Source: Enhydrobacter aerosaccus (lineage in GTDB: Bacteria > Pseudomonadota > Alphaproteobacteria > Reyranellales > Reyranellaceae). From it: a DNA stretch of 64,000 bases. How positions within the stretch are numbered: position 1 is the first letter of the stretch; the number at the start of each line of letters is the position of its first letter. Under the pieces are notes generated by a model. It did no database searches. It had not been told where the DNA came from and was given only the letters and a program-made list of their open reading frames with translations. The position numbers and the translations under genes are program-made. The stretch covers positions 1 to 64,000 of the forward strand of contig CAIWTJ010000159.1 in assembly GCA_903915535.1 (NCBI GenBank). The letters run 5' to 3'. Shown here piece by piece: positions 1-8,498 of the stretch.

Positions 1-39
1 CGCGCTACCGACATCCCCGACAGCTCACCCGAGGAATAA
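1..39 (+). CDS. C-terminal tail of a truncated upstream gene
   Basis: The first 13 codons read in frame as RATDIPDSSPEE followed by TAA at 37-39, nine bases before a strong palindrome. This is the end of a gene that begins outside the window. If the IS21-like interpretation of the adjoining repeats is right, the gene would be the helper ATPase istB, but 12 residues are too few to prove it. The frame was chosen because it stays open to the window edge and stops just before a terminator-like hairpin. Its identity is inference. Confidence 0.35.
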   Translation, partial: RATDIPDSSPEE

Positions 40-47
40 ACGAGGAC

Positions 48-79
48 GCAGGAAGGCCCCCCGCGGGGGGCCTTCCTGC
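48..79. terminator. Perfect 32-bp GC-rich palindrome, terminator-like
   Basis: Bases 48-79 are a perfect inverted repeat, with GCAGGAAGGCCCCC pairing with GGGGGCCTTCCTGC around a CGCG centre. It lies nine bases after the TAA at 37-39. No U-tract follows on either side, so it would be a weak intrinsic terminator or an insulating hairpin rather than a classical one. Confidence 0.5.
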
Positions 80-90
80 CATCAGCCGTG

Positions 91-139
91 ATGTACTTTT
101 ACTCCGGCCAGCCGATGCAATTTTACTCCGGCGTTGACA
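91..139. mobile_element. Probable right terminal repeats of an IS21-family element
   Basis: TTTTACTCCGGC occurs twice, at 97-108 and 121-132, in a 24-bp period, and the second copy runs into GTTGACA ending at 139. IS21-family elements carry several short repeats at each end and finish with CA-3'. The order seen here (gene end, hairpin, terminal repeats, CA) fits the right end of such an element whose transposase genes lie to the left of the window. The left end and target duplication cannot be seen. The family call rests on my memory of IS21-type ends, not on a search. Confidence 0.4.
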
Positions 140-487
140 CGATTGCCCGGCGAGGAAATGACCCTGTTGTTGGCTCGTGGCGATGGACGTTCATCTGCAC
201 GTATTCTGAAAATTTGCCGACCGACTCTCGCCCTAATTCTCTCAGGCCTTCGCGTAAGCGTCGGGATTCAAACGTGCTGGTTGTGCGTGCGTCGTGCCGT
301 CGGTCCCGTGCCGGGCGCCGCAAGCATTTGCTGGTTATCGCTCAAAAGAGCAAAAAACCGCCCCCAAACTGTCCGTCCCCCAACTTAAATATTGGTTCAA
401 AACATCCGGCCAATCAACTGTGGTTTTGCAGCATTTATTTTGGCTTTCGGCGTTGCCACCCGGGAACCTCTTCTGCTGTATGACGCA
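140..487. other. Non-coding gap between IS-like end and PPTase gene
   Basis: This stretch of about 350 bases has no convincing gene. Short open frames on both strands lack recognisable residues or ribosome sites. The right part (about 380-470) is noticeably more AT-rich than the surroundings and may carry the promoter of the downstream gene. I could not pick out a clear -35/-10 pair. Confidence 0.5.
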
Positions 488-1186
488 ATGTCGGGTGCCA
501 CCGAGAATCTTGATCGAAGGCAGGTGCTTTGGGCTGTCGTCGGGGGCGGTACGCCCGTCGCACGCGGGCTTGTCGCCCGGCATCCAGCACTAAACCGTGA
601 CGTGCGGTCGGCGGTTGCCAGCGAGGCCCAGCGGACACGGTCCACCTTGGGGCGGGCCCTGGCGCTTCACCTGCTGGCGAAAATGGCCTCCGGGCGATGG
701 ATCGTCGAAACGACGGAGAACGGCAAGCCGGTCGCGCACGGTGACGTGGAGCGACATGTCTCGATTTCCCACACCGGCTCGCTGGTCGCCGCGGCGGCAA
801 GCGCCATCGGGCCCATCGGCATCGACATCGAGTGTGGTAACAGAGTACGCGACTTCGCGCGGCTGGCCGCGGCCGCTTTCGGACCGGGCGAAGCGAGGAT
901 TGTCGAGACCGAGGGAGCGGCCGCGTTCTATCGGATCTGGACGGTGCGCGAAGCGATCAGCAAGGCGACGGGAGACGGTTTGCCGGCGGTCGTGGACCGG
1001 CAGGATCGCGTTCCGGCCGAAATGCCCAAGGGCAGATGGATCGAGGGCGGAGGCGACTGGCTGCTTGCGCACGACATCATCGGAAACGGCACGAGTCTCG
1101 CCTTCGCAATCCGCTCCCCGTCGCGCGACGCCGTGGCCGCGGTGCAGGCCGGCAGCGTCGCCGATCTCGAAGTGCGTTTGACCTGA
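488..1186 (+). CDS. 4'-phosphopantetheinyl transferase (Sfp/AcpT superfamily)
   Basis: A 232-residue enzyme expected to move the phosphopantetheine arm of coenzyme A onto a serine of a carrier protein (fatty acid, polyketide or peptide synthases). Family motifs are visible: NGKP near 78-81, SISHTGS at 92-98, the metal-binding GIDIE at 111-115, and WTVREAISKATG at 151-162, the W-x-x-(K/R)-E-A-x-x-K signature. The ATG at 488 was preferred to a TTG 96 bases upstream because the extra N-terminus is not family-like. It stands alone after the IS-like end, converging on the ABC importer with a 9-bp gap. Which carrier protein it serves cannot be told, because no synthase gene is in the window. Confidence 0.85.
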   Translation: MSGATENLDRRQVLWAVVGGGTPVARGLVARHPALNRDVRSAVASEAQRTRSTLGRALALHLLAKMASGRWIVETTENGKPVAHGDVERHVSISHTGSLVAAAASAIGPIGIDIECGNRVRDFARLAAAAFGPGEARIVETEGAAAFYRIWTVREAISKATGDGLPAVVDRQDRVPAEMPKGRWIEGGGDWLLAHDIIGNGTSLAFAIRSPSRDAVAAVQAGSVADLEVRLT

Positions 1187-1195
1187 GAGGCGACG

Positions 1196-2287
<1,092 letters not shown>

Positions 2288-2293
2288 GAACGG

Positions 2294-3145
2294 CTACCCC
2301 TTGACCGAGCCGGTGAGGCCCGAAACGTAGTGTTCGACGAAGAACGAATAGACGATCGCCACGGGGATCGAGCCCAGCAGCGCGCCCGCCATCAGCGATC
2401 CCCAGAAGAAGACGTCGCCGCGAATCAGCTCCGACGTGACGCCGACCGCCACGGTCTTCTCGTCCGGCGAGGACAGGAAGACGAGGGCGTAGATGAACTC
2501 GTTCCAGGACAGCGTGAAGGCGATGATGCCCGACGACAGGATGCCGGGCAGGGCGACCGGGATGACGATGAAGAGCATCGCCTTCCAGCGCGAGGCGCCG
2601 TCGATGCGGGCGCATTCCTCGAGCTCCTTCGGGATCGCCTTGAAGTAGCCCATCATCAGCCAGGTGCAGAACGGGATCAGGAACGTCGGGTAGGTGAGGA
2701 TCAGCGACCACGGCGTATCGCCCAGCCGGAAGTCGCGGATGATCTCCGCGAGCGGGATGAAGAGCAGCGTTTGCGGCACCAGGTAGGTGATGAAGATCAG
2801 CGTGCCCAGGCTGCCGGCCCACGGGAAGTTGAGGCGGGCCAGCGCGTAGCCCGCCAGCACGCCGCAAAACAGCGAGATCAGGGTCGAGGTCGCGGCGATG
2901 AACATGGTGTTGAACATCCACCGGCCGAAGTTTGTCTCCTCGAATAGATAGGTGAAGTGCTCCCATGTCGGCTTGTTGGTCCAGAACGGCATGTTGTTCA
3001 CGGCGTTCCAGGGCCGGTAGAGCTCGCCGTCCGGCCGGAAGCTGGTGATGATCATCCAGTAGAACGGGAACAGCAGGACGATCACGAACAGGATCAGCGG
3101 CAGGTAGGCGAACACCCACTTTCGCCAGAGGGCACCCTCGATCAT
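2294..3145 (-). CDS. Carbohydrate ABC transporter permease, MalG type
   Basis: A 283-residue inner-membrane subunit with about six hydrophobic helices. The first starts at the FAYLPLILFVIVLLFPFYW stretch. The cytoplasmic EAA loop reads EECARIDGASRWKA, the surface that docks on the ATPase. The start at 3145 (ATGATCGAGG) was chosen because everything upstream in the frame is low-complexity Arg/Ser/Cys coding that overlaps the other permease. The start lies inside a duplicated 18-bp segment that contains both the upstream stop and this start. It works with the neighbouring MalF-type permease as a heterodimeric channel. Confidence 0.88.
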   Translation of the reverse strand: MIEGALWRKWVFAYLPLILFVIVLLFPFYWMIITSFRPDGELYRPWNAVNNMPFWTNKPTWEHFTYLFEETNFGRWMFNTMFIAATSTLISLFCGVLAGYALARLNFPWAGSLGTLIFITYLVPQTLLFIPLAEIIRDFRLGDTPWSLILTYPTFLIPFCTWLMMGYFKAIPKELEECARIDGASRWKAMLFIVIPVALPGILSSGIIAFTLSWNEFIYALVFLSSPDEKTVAVGVTSELIRGDVFFWGSLMAGALLGSIPVAIVYSFFVEHYVSGLTGSVKG

Positions 3146-3186
3146 CAGCGCGTCTCCACGGGGTCGCCCATCAGCGCGTCTCCACG
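3143..3186. repeat. 18-bp direct duplication at a stop/start junction
   Basis: CATCAGCGCGTCTCCACG occurs at 3143-3160 and again at 3169-3186. Read on the minus strand, each copy ends GTGGAGACGCGCTGATG, a TGATG stop/start overlap. The first copy ends the MalF-type permease, then an eight-codon mini-ORF (MGDPVETR) reads through the second copy to its own TGA, overlapping the ATG of the MalG-type permease. A 26-bp tandem duplication of an original TGATG junction explains this directly. Confidence 0.8.
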
Positions 3187-4100
3187 CGACGGATGTAGAG
3201 CAGCTGCACGACCACGATGACGAACAGGAACGGGAACATGGCCAGCGACACCGCGGCACCCTGCGACAGCAGGCCGGAGACGATGCCGATCTGGTAGGCG
3301 TAGGTGGCGAAGAGATGCGTGGCGTTGGCCGGACCGCCGCCGGTCATGACGTAGACCAGTTGGAAATCGGCGAAGGTCTGGATCACCGAAAACAGCATCA
3401 CCACCATGGTCACGGGCAGCAGCAGCGGCCAGGTGACGTACCAGAAGCGGTTCCACGGCCGCGCGCCGTCGATGGCCGCGGCCTCGTTCAGCTCGGGGCT
3501 GATCGTCTGCAACCCGGCCAGCAGGCTGATCGCGAAGAACGGCACGCCGCGCCAGATGTTGACCACCATGATCGACGCCATCGCGAGATCGGAGTCGCCC
3601 AGCCAGTTGATGCGGGCGTGGATCAGGCCGACCTTGAACAGGGTCCAGTTGATCACGCTGAAGGTGGGATCGAACATCCACTTCCAGGCGAAGGTCGAGA
3701 GCACCGTCGGGATGATGAACGGCAGCAGGATGAAGGCGCGCACGATCGCCTTGCCCTTGAAATGCCGGTTGAGCAGCATCGCCAGCCACAGGCCGAGGCC
3801 CAGCTTGAACACCGTCGTGACGCCCGTGTACCAGAAGGTGTTCCAGACCGACGTCCAGAAGATGTTGTCGTCCCAGAGCTTGGCGAAGTTCGCCAGGCCC
3901 ACGAACTCGCCGGGGTCGCCCACCTTCGCGCTGCTGAGCGACAGCAGCACGCCTTCGGCGAACGGATAGGCGATGAACAGGCCGAGCAGGACCGCCGTCG
4001 GCATGAGCAGGACGAGGGCGAGCCAGCGCTCGTCCTCGAGCTTGCGCAGCCGGATCGGGACCCGCCGGGTCTCCGAAGCTGCCAGGGCGGTGACCGCCAT
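3171..4100 (-). CDS. Carbohydrate ABC transporter permease, MalF type
   Basis: A 309-residue inner-membrane permease. A short N-terminal cytoplasmic segment is followed by a first helix at LALVLLMPTAVLLGLFIAYPF, then about five more. The EAA loop reads LNEAAAIDGARPWNRF near residues 205-220, the ATPase contact. It is the second gene of the importer operon, 23 bases after the receptor gene. The last codons (ETR) lie in the duplicated segment shared with the next gene. The family assignment to sugar-type permeases (one of a MalF/MalG pair) is firm, but the substrate is unknown. Confidence 0.88.
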   Translation of the reverse strand: MAVTALAASETRRVPIRLRKLEDERWLALVLLMPTAVLLGLFIAYPFAEGVLLSLSSAKVGDPGEFVGLANFAKLWDDNIFWTSVWNTFWYTGVTTVFKLGLGLWLAMLLNRHFKGKAIVRAFILLPFIIPTVLSTFAWKWMFDPTFSVINWTLFKVGLIHARINWLGDSDLAMASIMVVNIWRGVPFFAISLLAGLQTISPELNEAAAIDGARPWNRFWYVTWPLLLPVTMVVMLFSVIQTFADFQLVYVMTGGGPANATHLFATYAYQIGIVSGLLSQGAAVSLAMFPFLFVIVVVQLLYIRRVETR

Positions 4101-4123
4101 CGTCGTCTACCTGCGGCCCGGCG

Positions 4124-5449
4124 TCAGGCTGAGTAGATCTTCTTGAGTTCGCCCTCGGCCCATTTGACGGCCTCCTCCGGGGCCATGCCCTGGGCTGCCT
4201 TGGCGTACATGTCGGTGACGATGTACTTCGACAGCGCTTCGGCGGCCTTCTGGTTGGGGAGGCCCGCAAAGCCCGGCGCCTGACCGAGCTTGGCGGCGAC
4301 CTTGAAGGGTGCCATCACCGGATCTTCGTTCCAGATCTTGTGCTCTTCCCACTTGGCGGTGGGCGGCGTGGCAAAGCCCTTCTGCGAGACGAACCACTTC
4401 TCGAAGTTCTTCTCGGTGTGCATCCACTTCAGGAACTCCTTCGCGGCGTCCTGGTTCTTGGAATACTTCATCAGCATGTCGGACTGATAGAGGTGCATGC
4501 CGAACTGTCCGGCAGGCCCCGCCGGCAGCGGCGCGTGCAGGATGTCCTTGTTCATCGGCGTGCCCTTCTCGGTCTGGTACTGGTCGGGCTTGCGCAGGGT
4601 CTCGATGTAGATCGAGGCGCCGTTCAGCGTGGCCGAGATGATTTGCGACAGGAAGGCACGGTTGTTGTTGGTGTCGTCCCAGGCGAGCGCGCCTTCGTCG
4701 CAGCCGTCCTTCCAGAAGCCCTGCATGAACTTCACCGACTCGAGCGTTTCCTTGGAGTTGATCGCCACGGTCTTGCCGTCGGCCTCGACCTCCTTGCCGC
4801 CCCACGACCACAGGTAGGGATAGGTGAAGGTGGGCGCGTCGCCGAACGTATGGCCGAGCGTCTGGCCGATCGGATGGCCCTTGGCCTTCAGCTTCTTGGC
4901 GACGTCGCGATATTCGGACCAGGTCTTGGGGAACGAGGTGGCGCCCACTTCCTCGAACCACGACTTGCGGTAGGCGATCATGCCGCCGATCACCGCCCAC
5001 GGCATGCTCATGAACATCTTGCCGTCGCTGCTGAGCGACCGGCAGTATTTGTAGAGGCCGCCTTCCGCCTTGCCGACGCTCTCGGCCAGGTCGGTAAGGT
5101 CGACCACGCTGTTGGCGTAGATGTAGGTGTTGTTGTTGAACGCCTGGATCAGGTCTGGACCGGAACCGGACTGGATGGCCGCCGTCGCGCGCGGCTGCAG
5201 GTCGTTGCCGTTTACGGTCTCGAAATTGATCTTGATGCCCAGCGCCTTCTCGGCCTCTGGCATCAGCTCCTTGCGCATCAACTGGTCCGATGCGGGAACG
5301 AAGTCGACCCAGCGCAACCAGTGCACGGTCTTGGTCTGGGCGTAGGCGGGCGTACGGCCCGAGGCGAGAATACCGGCCATGCCGGTCGACGCCACGGCAG
5401 CCGCGCTGCCGGCAAGCTTGATTACGCTGCGACGCTTCGTGTTGGCCAT
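4124..5449 (-). CDS. Extracellular sugar-binding protein of the ABC importer
   Basis: A 441-residue periplasmic receptor. The N-terminus has a KRRSVIKLAG twin-arginine-like motif, a hydrophobic stretch and a likely cleavage after AYA, so Tat export is plausible. The body is typical of family-1 solute-binding proteins: an early LRWVDF strand, a GPDLIQAFNNNTYIYA segment, and late helices with KNFEKWF. The ATG at 5449 is preceded by GGGAGGACAAC, a good ribosome site. The frame stays open upstream but gives a non-family Arg/Pro-rich extension. It is the first gene of the importer operon. Its divergent neighbour at 5628 shares the 178-bp intergenic region. Confidence 0.88.
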   Translation of the reverse strand: MANTKRRSVIKLAGSAAAVASTGMAGILASGRTPAYAQTKTVHWLRWVDFVPASDQLMRKELMPEAEKALGIKINFETVNGNDLQPRATAAIQSGSGPDLIQAFNNNTYIYANSVVDLTDLAESVGKAEGGLYKYCRSLSSDGKMFMSMPWAVIGGMIAYRKSWFEEVGATSFPKTWSEYRDVAKKLKAKGHPIGQTLGHTFGDAPTFTYPYLWSWGGKEVEADGKTVAINSKETLESVKFMQGFWKDGCDEGALAWDDTNNNRAFLSQIISATLNGASIYIETLRKPDQYQTEKGTPMNKDILHAPLPAGPAGQFGMHLYQSDMLMKYSKNQDAAKEFLKWMHTEKNFEKWFVSQKGFATPPTAKWEEHKIWNEDPVMAPFKVAAKLGQAPGFAGLPNQKAAEALSKYIVTDMYAKAAQGMAPEEAVKWAEGELKKIYSA

Positions 5450-5627
5450 GTTGTCCTCCCAGGACGGGCTGCCTCTTTGGACAGCGTTGATTGCCGTCAT
5501 CGTAGGCATCGGGACGGAACGCGCGCAAGCCGGTGAGCGGAATTTTTCCTGGCGAATCCGGGAGGCGCCGCAACACGAGTTGCCGCTAGGATGCGGCCCA
5601 AGAAGACGCAACTGGAGGAACACCCGG

Positions 5628-6626
5628 ATGACGACCCGTAGCGGTGGGGCAGCGATGCTCTCCCGGCGCGCCCTGCTGGCAGCGCCGCTCGTGACCACTG
5701 TCGTTGGCGCGGCGCGGGCGCAGACGACCGACTATCCCAGGAATCCCGTGAAGATCGTCATCCCGTCGGCACCCGGCGGGCCGACCGACGTGATGGCGCG
5801 CATGATCTCGCCCGGGCTGACGGCCAGGCTCGGCCAGCCGGTGCTCATCATCAACCGGCCGGGAGCGGGCGGGAACATCGGTGTAGTGCAGGTGGCGAAA
5901 TCGGCGGCCGATGGCTACACGCTGCTGATCGCGTCGACCGGCTATGTCGTGAACGTCAGCCTCTATCGCGAGCCGGGGTACGACGCGTTCAAGGATTTCC
6001 TGCCGATCACCGAGCTCGGATCGTCGCCGAACGTGGTGCTGGTGCATCCGTCGTCCAACATCACGTCGATGGCGCAGCTCATCGACATGGCGAAGAAGAG
6101 CAAGGAGAAGCTGAACGTCATCAACCCGGGGCAGGGCTCGACGCCGCATCTCACGGCCGAGCTGCTGCAGATCAAGGCCGGCATTCCCATCGAGAATATT
6201 CCCTACAACGGCGCCGGCCCCGCCATCGCGGCGCTGCTTGGCAAGACGACGCCGGTCGGAATCACAGCGCTGCCGCCCGCCCATCCGCAGATCAAGTCGG
6301 GCGCGCTGCGGGCGATCGCGACCACCGGCGAGACGCGCTGGTTCGATCTGCCCGACGTGCCGACGCTGAAGGAGTCGGGCTTCCCCGATCTGGTATCCGA
6401 GACCTTCCAGGGCATGTATGCGCCGGCCGGCACGCCTGCCGACATCGTGCAGAGGGTGGCGCGCGATACGCTGGCCGTGCTGGCCGATCCCGTGGTCGTC
6501 GGCAAGCTGCGCGACGTGGGCTTCGACGTGCGCGCGAGCGGACCGGAAGGGCTGGCGGCGCGGGTGAAGAAGGAAGTACCGATGTGGAAGGACGTGATCG
6601 TGAAGTCGGGGATGGATCTGCAATAG
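5628..6626 (+). CDS. Bug/TctC family periplasmic solute-binding protein
   Basis: A 332-residue receptor of the tripartite tricarboxylate type. It carries an SRRALLAAPL Tat-like signal with a likely cut after ARA, then the family hallmarks NPVKIVIPSAPGGPTDVMAR, NRPGAGGNIG and ADGYTLL, which form the carboxylate-binding P-loops. Family members bind small organic acids or aromatic acids in the periplasm. The ATG at 5628 has GGAGGA eight bases upstream. No TctA/TctB membrane partner is nearby, as is common for this expanded family. It is divergent from the sugar ABC operon and convergent with the YdeI-like gene. Confidence 0.87.
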   Translation: MTTRSGGAAMLSRRALLAAPLVTTVVGAARAQTTDYPRNPVKIVIPSAPGGPTDVMARMISPGLTARLGQPVLIINRPGAGGNIGVVQVAKSAADGYTLLIASTGYVVNVSLYREPGYDAFKDFLPITELGSSPNVVLVHPSSNITSMAQLIDMAKKSKEKLNVINPGQGSTPHLTAELLQIKAGIPIENIPYNGAGPAIAALLGKTTPVGITALPPAHPQIKSGALRAIATTGETRWFDLPDVPTLKESGFPDLVSETFQGMYAPAGTPADIVQRVARDTLAVLADPVVVGKLRDVGFDVRASGPEGLAARVKKEVPMWKDVIVKSGMDLQ

Positions 6627-6633
6627 AAACGCG

Positions 6634-7203
6634 CTAATGGAATTTCTTGCCGTCCTTCATCATCTGAAGAAACAGTTCCATGCGCCTGGTTCGCGTCTCC
6701 GGCTTCTTCGCGGTCTGGAGACGCCAGACGATTGCGAACACGTTCGTTCGGTTCAATGACTCGAAGAACAAGAGCGCCTGCTTGTCCTTCTTGAGTTGGC
6801 GAAGAAAATCCGCCGGTATCTCCATGGTGCTTGCCGCGTCGTAGGCTTTTTCCCAGCGCCCATCTTTCCGGGCGGCGTCGACTTCCTTTTGACCGCTGAC
6901 CGTCATGCGCTTTTCTTTGATGAGCCGCGCGACGTGTTCGCGGTTTTTCTTCGACCAGATGCTCCTCCGCCGGCGCGGCGTGAATTTCTGCAGCCATGAG
7001 GCCTCATCGCCCTTGTTCTTCTGGCCATCGATCCAGCCGTAGCAGAGGGCTTCGTCGAGAGCCTCGGCATAGGTCACTGTCTTCTTTCCAGAGCCCTTCT
7101 TGTAGATGCGCAGCCAGATGCCGCTCGATGTTGCATGATTCGCGTCGAGCCACCTGCGCCATGCCCCGGCGGAGGGGAAGGATTTGGTGGGTATTTCGTT
7201 CAT
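6634..7203 (-). CDS. YdeI/OmpD-associated family protein
   Basis: A 189-residue soluble protein. The N-terminal half carries the family pattern SFPSAGAWRRWLDANH, GIWLRIYKKGSGKKTVTYAEALDEALCYGWIDG and RRRRSIWSKKNREHVARLI. The C-terminal part is a helical domain with FESLNRTNVFAIVWRLQTAKKPETRTRR. Bacterial relatives are annotated YdeI or bacteriocin-protection proteins, and their molecular activity is not established. The start at 7203 was chosen because the residues upstream fall outside the family. A near-perfect palindrome lies 15 bases before it. The gene is monocistronic, with its stop seven bases from the convergent Bug gene. Confidence 0.8.
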   Translation of the reverse strand: MNEIPTKSFPSAGAWRRWLDANHATSSGIWLRIYKKGSGKKTVTYAEALDEALCYGWIDGQKNKGDEASWLQKFTPRRRRSIWSKKNREHVARLIKEKRMTVSGQKEVDAARKDGRWEKAYDAASTMEIPADFLRQLKKDKQALLFFESLNRTNVFAIVWRLQTAKKPETRTRRMELFLQMMKDGKKFH

Positions 7204-7217
7204 CGGCCTTGACGGAA

Positions 7218-7234
7218 ATTGCGTAATACGCAAT
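7218..7234. promoter_or_regulatory. Operator-like palindrome ATTGCGTA-A-TACGCAAT
   Basis: Eight-base arms separated by one base form an almost perfect inverted repeat, 15 bases upstream of the YdeI-like ATG at 7203. On the minus strand it is preceded by AT-rich TATATAT, suitable for a -10 region, so a dimeric repressor bound here would cover the promoter or early transcript. No regulator gene is adjacent. Confidence 0.55.
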
Positions 7235-7336
7235 ATATATTCGTTGATTCGTTCATTGTCTGCGGGGCTTCGAGCAGTTAGCGCAATTAGCGCTACCCCG
7301 CTACCCCCTCGGCAGGAGGGCCAATGGTTTCGCATT

Positions 7337-7440
7337 CCGTCATCCCGACCGAAGCCTTGCGAAGCGAGGCGCAGCGGAGGGACCTCTTTTATCGAAGAGC
7401 AGGCAGAAGAAAGGTCCCTCGGCTTCGCTCGGATGACGGG
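7337..7440. repeat. Long imperfect palindromic intergenic repeat
   Basis: Left arm CCGTCATCCCGACCGAAG followed by GCGGAGGGACCTCTTTT, and right arm AAAGGTCCCTC followed by CGCTCGGATGACGG, pair into a long imperfect hairpin. It sits in the 288-base gap between the YdeI-like gene and the flavin oxidoreductase. Elements starting GTCATCCC and ending GGATGAC with an inner GAGGGACC are dispersed in many Rhizobiales chromosomes. Function is unknown, possibly transcript stabilisation or a relic of a miniature mobile element. Confidence 0.65.
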
Positions 7441-7491
7441 GTGGCCGACAGTTCGCCCGTTTAATTCCCGTTATTTTAATGGGCGATGCTG

Positions 7492-8433
7492 CTAACCGGC
7501 GAGGGGCATGACCTCGGCGGCGAAGCGCTGCAGGCGCTCGATGCTGGCGCTTGTCGATTCGCCGCGGAAGTCGAAGATCAGCTCGTGCACGCCGATGGCC
7601 GCGAAGGAGCGGATGTCGGCGGCGATCTGCTCGGGCGTGCCCGAGAAGCTGCGGCGGGTGCCGTCGCGGTCGGGCACGGCGTTGTCATAGAGCGGTGCCT
7701 TGTAGGAAATGGTGAGGGCGGCGAAGTCGCGGCCCTCGGCCTCGGTCATCTGCTTGAGCGTCGCGAGATGCGTGCGCATCTCGTCGGGCGGCAGCGGCGA
7801 GGCGGCGATCGCACCCACCGGGTGCCAGCCGTTGCCGTGCCTGGCCGTTCGCCGGAGCGCAGCGCGCGAGTGGCCGCCGACCCAGATCGGCGGATGCGGC
7901 TTCTGCAAGGGCAAGGGCTCGGCGCGGATATCCTTGTAGTTATAGAACTGGCCGGTGAACGTGGCGGGCGACTGCGTCCAGAGCTGCTTGAAGATCGTGA
8001 GCCACTCGTCGGTGACGGCGCCGCGCTTGTCGAAGTCGGGAGAGTCCAGCGCCTCGAACTCTTCCTTCAGCCAGCCGACGCCCACGCCCAGCGTCACGCG
8101 GCCATCCGACAGGACGTCGAGCGAGGCAACCATCTTCGCGGTCAGCACGGGATTGCGATAGGGCAAGACGAGGACGGACGTGACGAGGCGCAACCGCTCC
8201 GTGGCGCCTGCCACCACGCCCAGGATGGAGAAGGTCTCGAGCGCGTCGCCGCCGCTCGGGTGCTTTTTGTCGAGCGTGTAGGGGTAGGCGGATTCGCTCT
8301 CCACAGGGAAGACGATGTGGTCCGCGATCATGGCGGAGTGCAGGCCCAGCCGCTCGCCTTCGCGGGCGAGGGACAGGACGCCCTCGCGCGTGGCGGTGGG
8401 ACCGCGTGTCGGAAGATAGAAGCCGTAGCGCAT
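7492..8433 (-). CDS. LLM-class flavin-dependent oxidoreductase
   Basis: A 313-residue enzyme of the luciferase-like TIM-barrel class. The sequence starts MRYGFYLPTRGP, continues with EGERLGLHSAMIADHIVFP and ATERLRLVTSVLVLPYRNP, then LSDGRVTLGVGVGWLKEEF and KPHPPIWVGGHSRAALRR. These are standard for F420- or FMNH2-using oxidoreductases of this fold. The substrate is not predictable. It is transcribed leftward and divergent from the IlvD-type gene at 8499 across 65 bases. Annotation pipelines usually call this subgroup F420-dependent, but the cofactor here is not established. Confidence 0.82.
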   Translation of the reverse strand: MRYGFYLPTRGPTATREGVLSLAREGERLGLHSAMIADHIVFPVESESAYPYTLDKKHPSGGDALETFSILGVVAGATERLRLVTSVLVLPYRNPVLTAKMVASLDVLSDGRVTLGVGVGWLKEEFEALDSPDFDKRGAVTDEWLTIFKQLWTQSPATFTGQFYNYKDIRAEPLPLQKPHPPIWVGGHSRAALRRTARHGNGWHPVGAIAASPLPPDEMRTHLATLKQMTEAEGRDFAALTISYKAPLYDNAVPDRDGTRRSFSGTPEQIAADIRSFAAIGVHELIFDFRGESTSASIERLQRFAAEVMPLAG

Positions 8434-8498
8434 GGCGCGATGCTGCCCCTATGATCAGTCGGTAAACAAGCAAAAGTGTGGTTCAGGGCGGAATAGTC

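Noticed and set aside
97-132. Possible CRISPR-like repeat
   Set aside because: Only two 12-bp units in a 24-bp period, with no array. The IS21-end reading is simpler.
3143-3171. Mini-ORF MGDPVETR as a real leader peptide
   Set aside because: It is fully explained by the tandem duplication and has no ribosome site of its own.
8478-8498. GTG at 8478 as start of the IlvD-type gene
   Set aside because: The ATG at 8499 has a better-spaced ribosome site and gives the family's usual N-terminus. The GTG remains a minor alternative.
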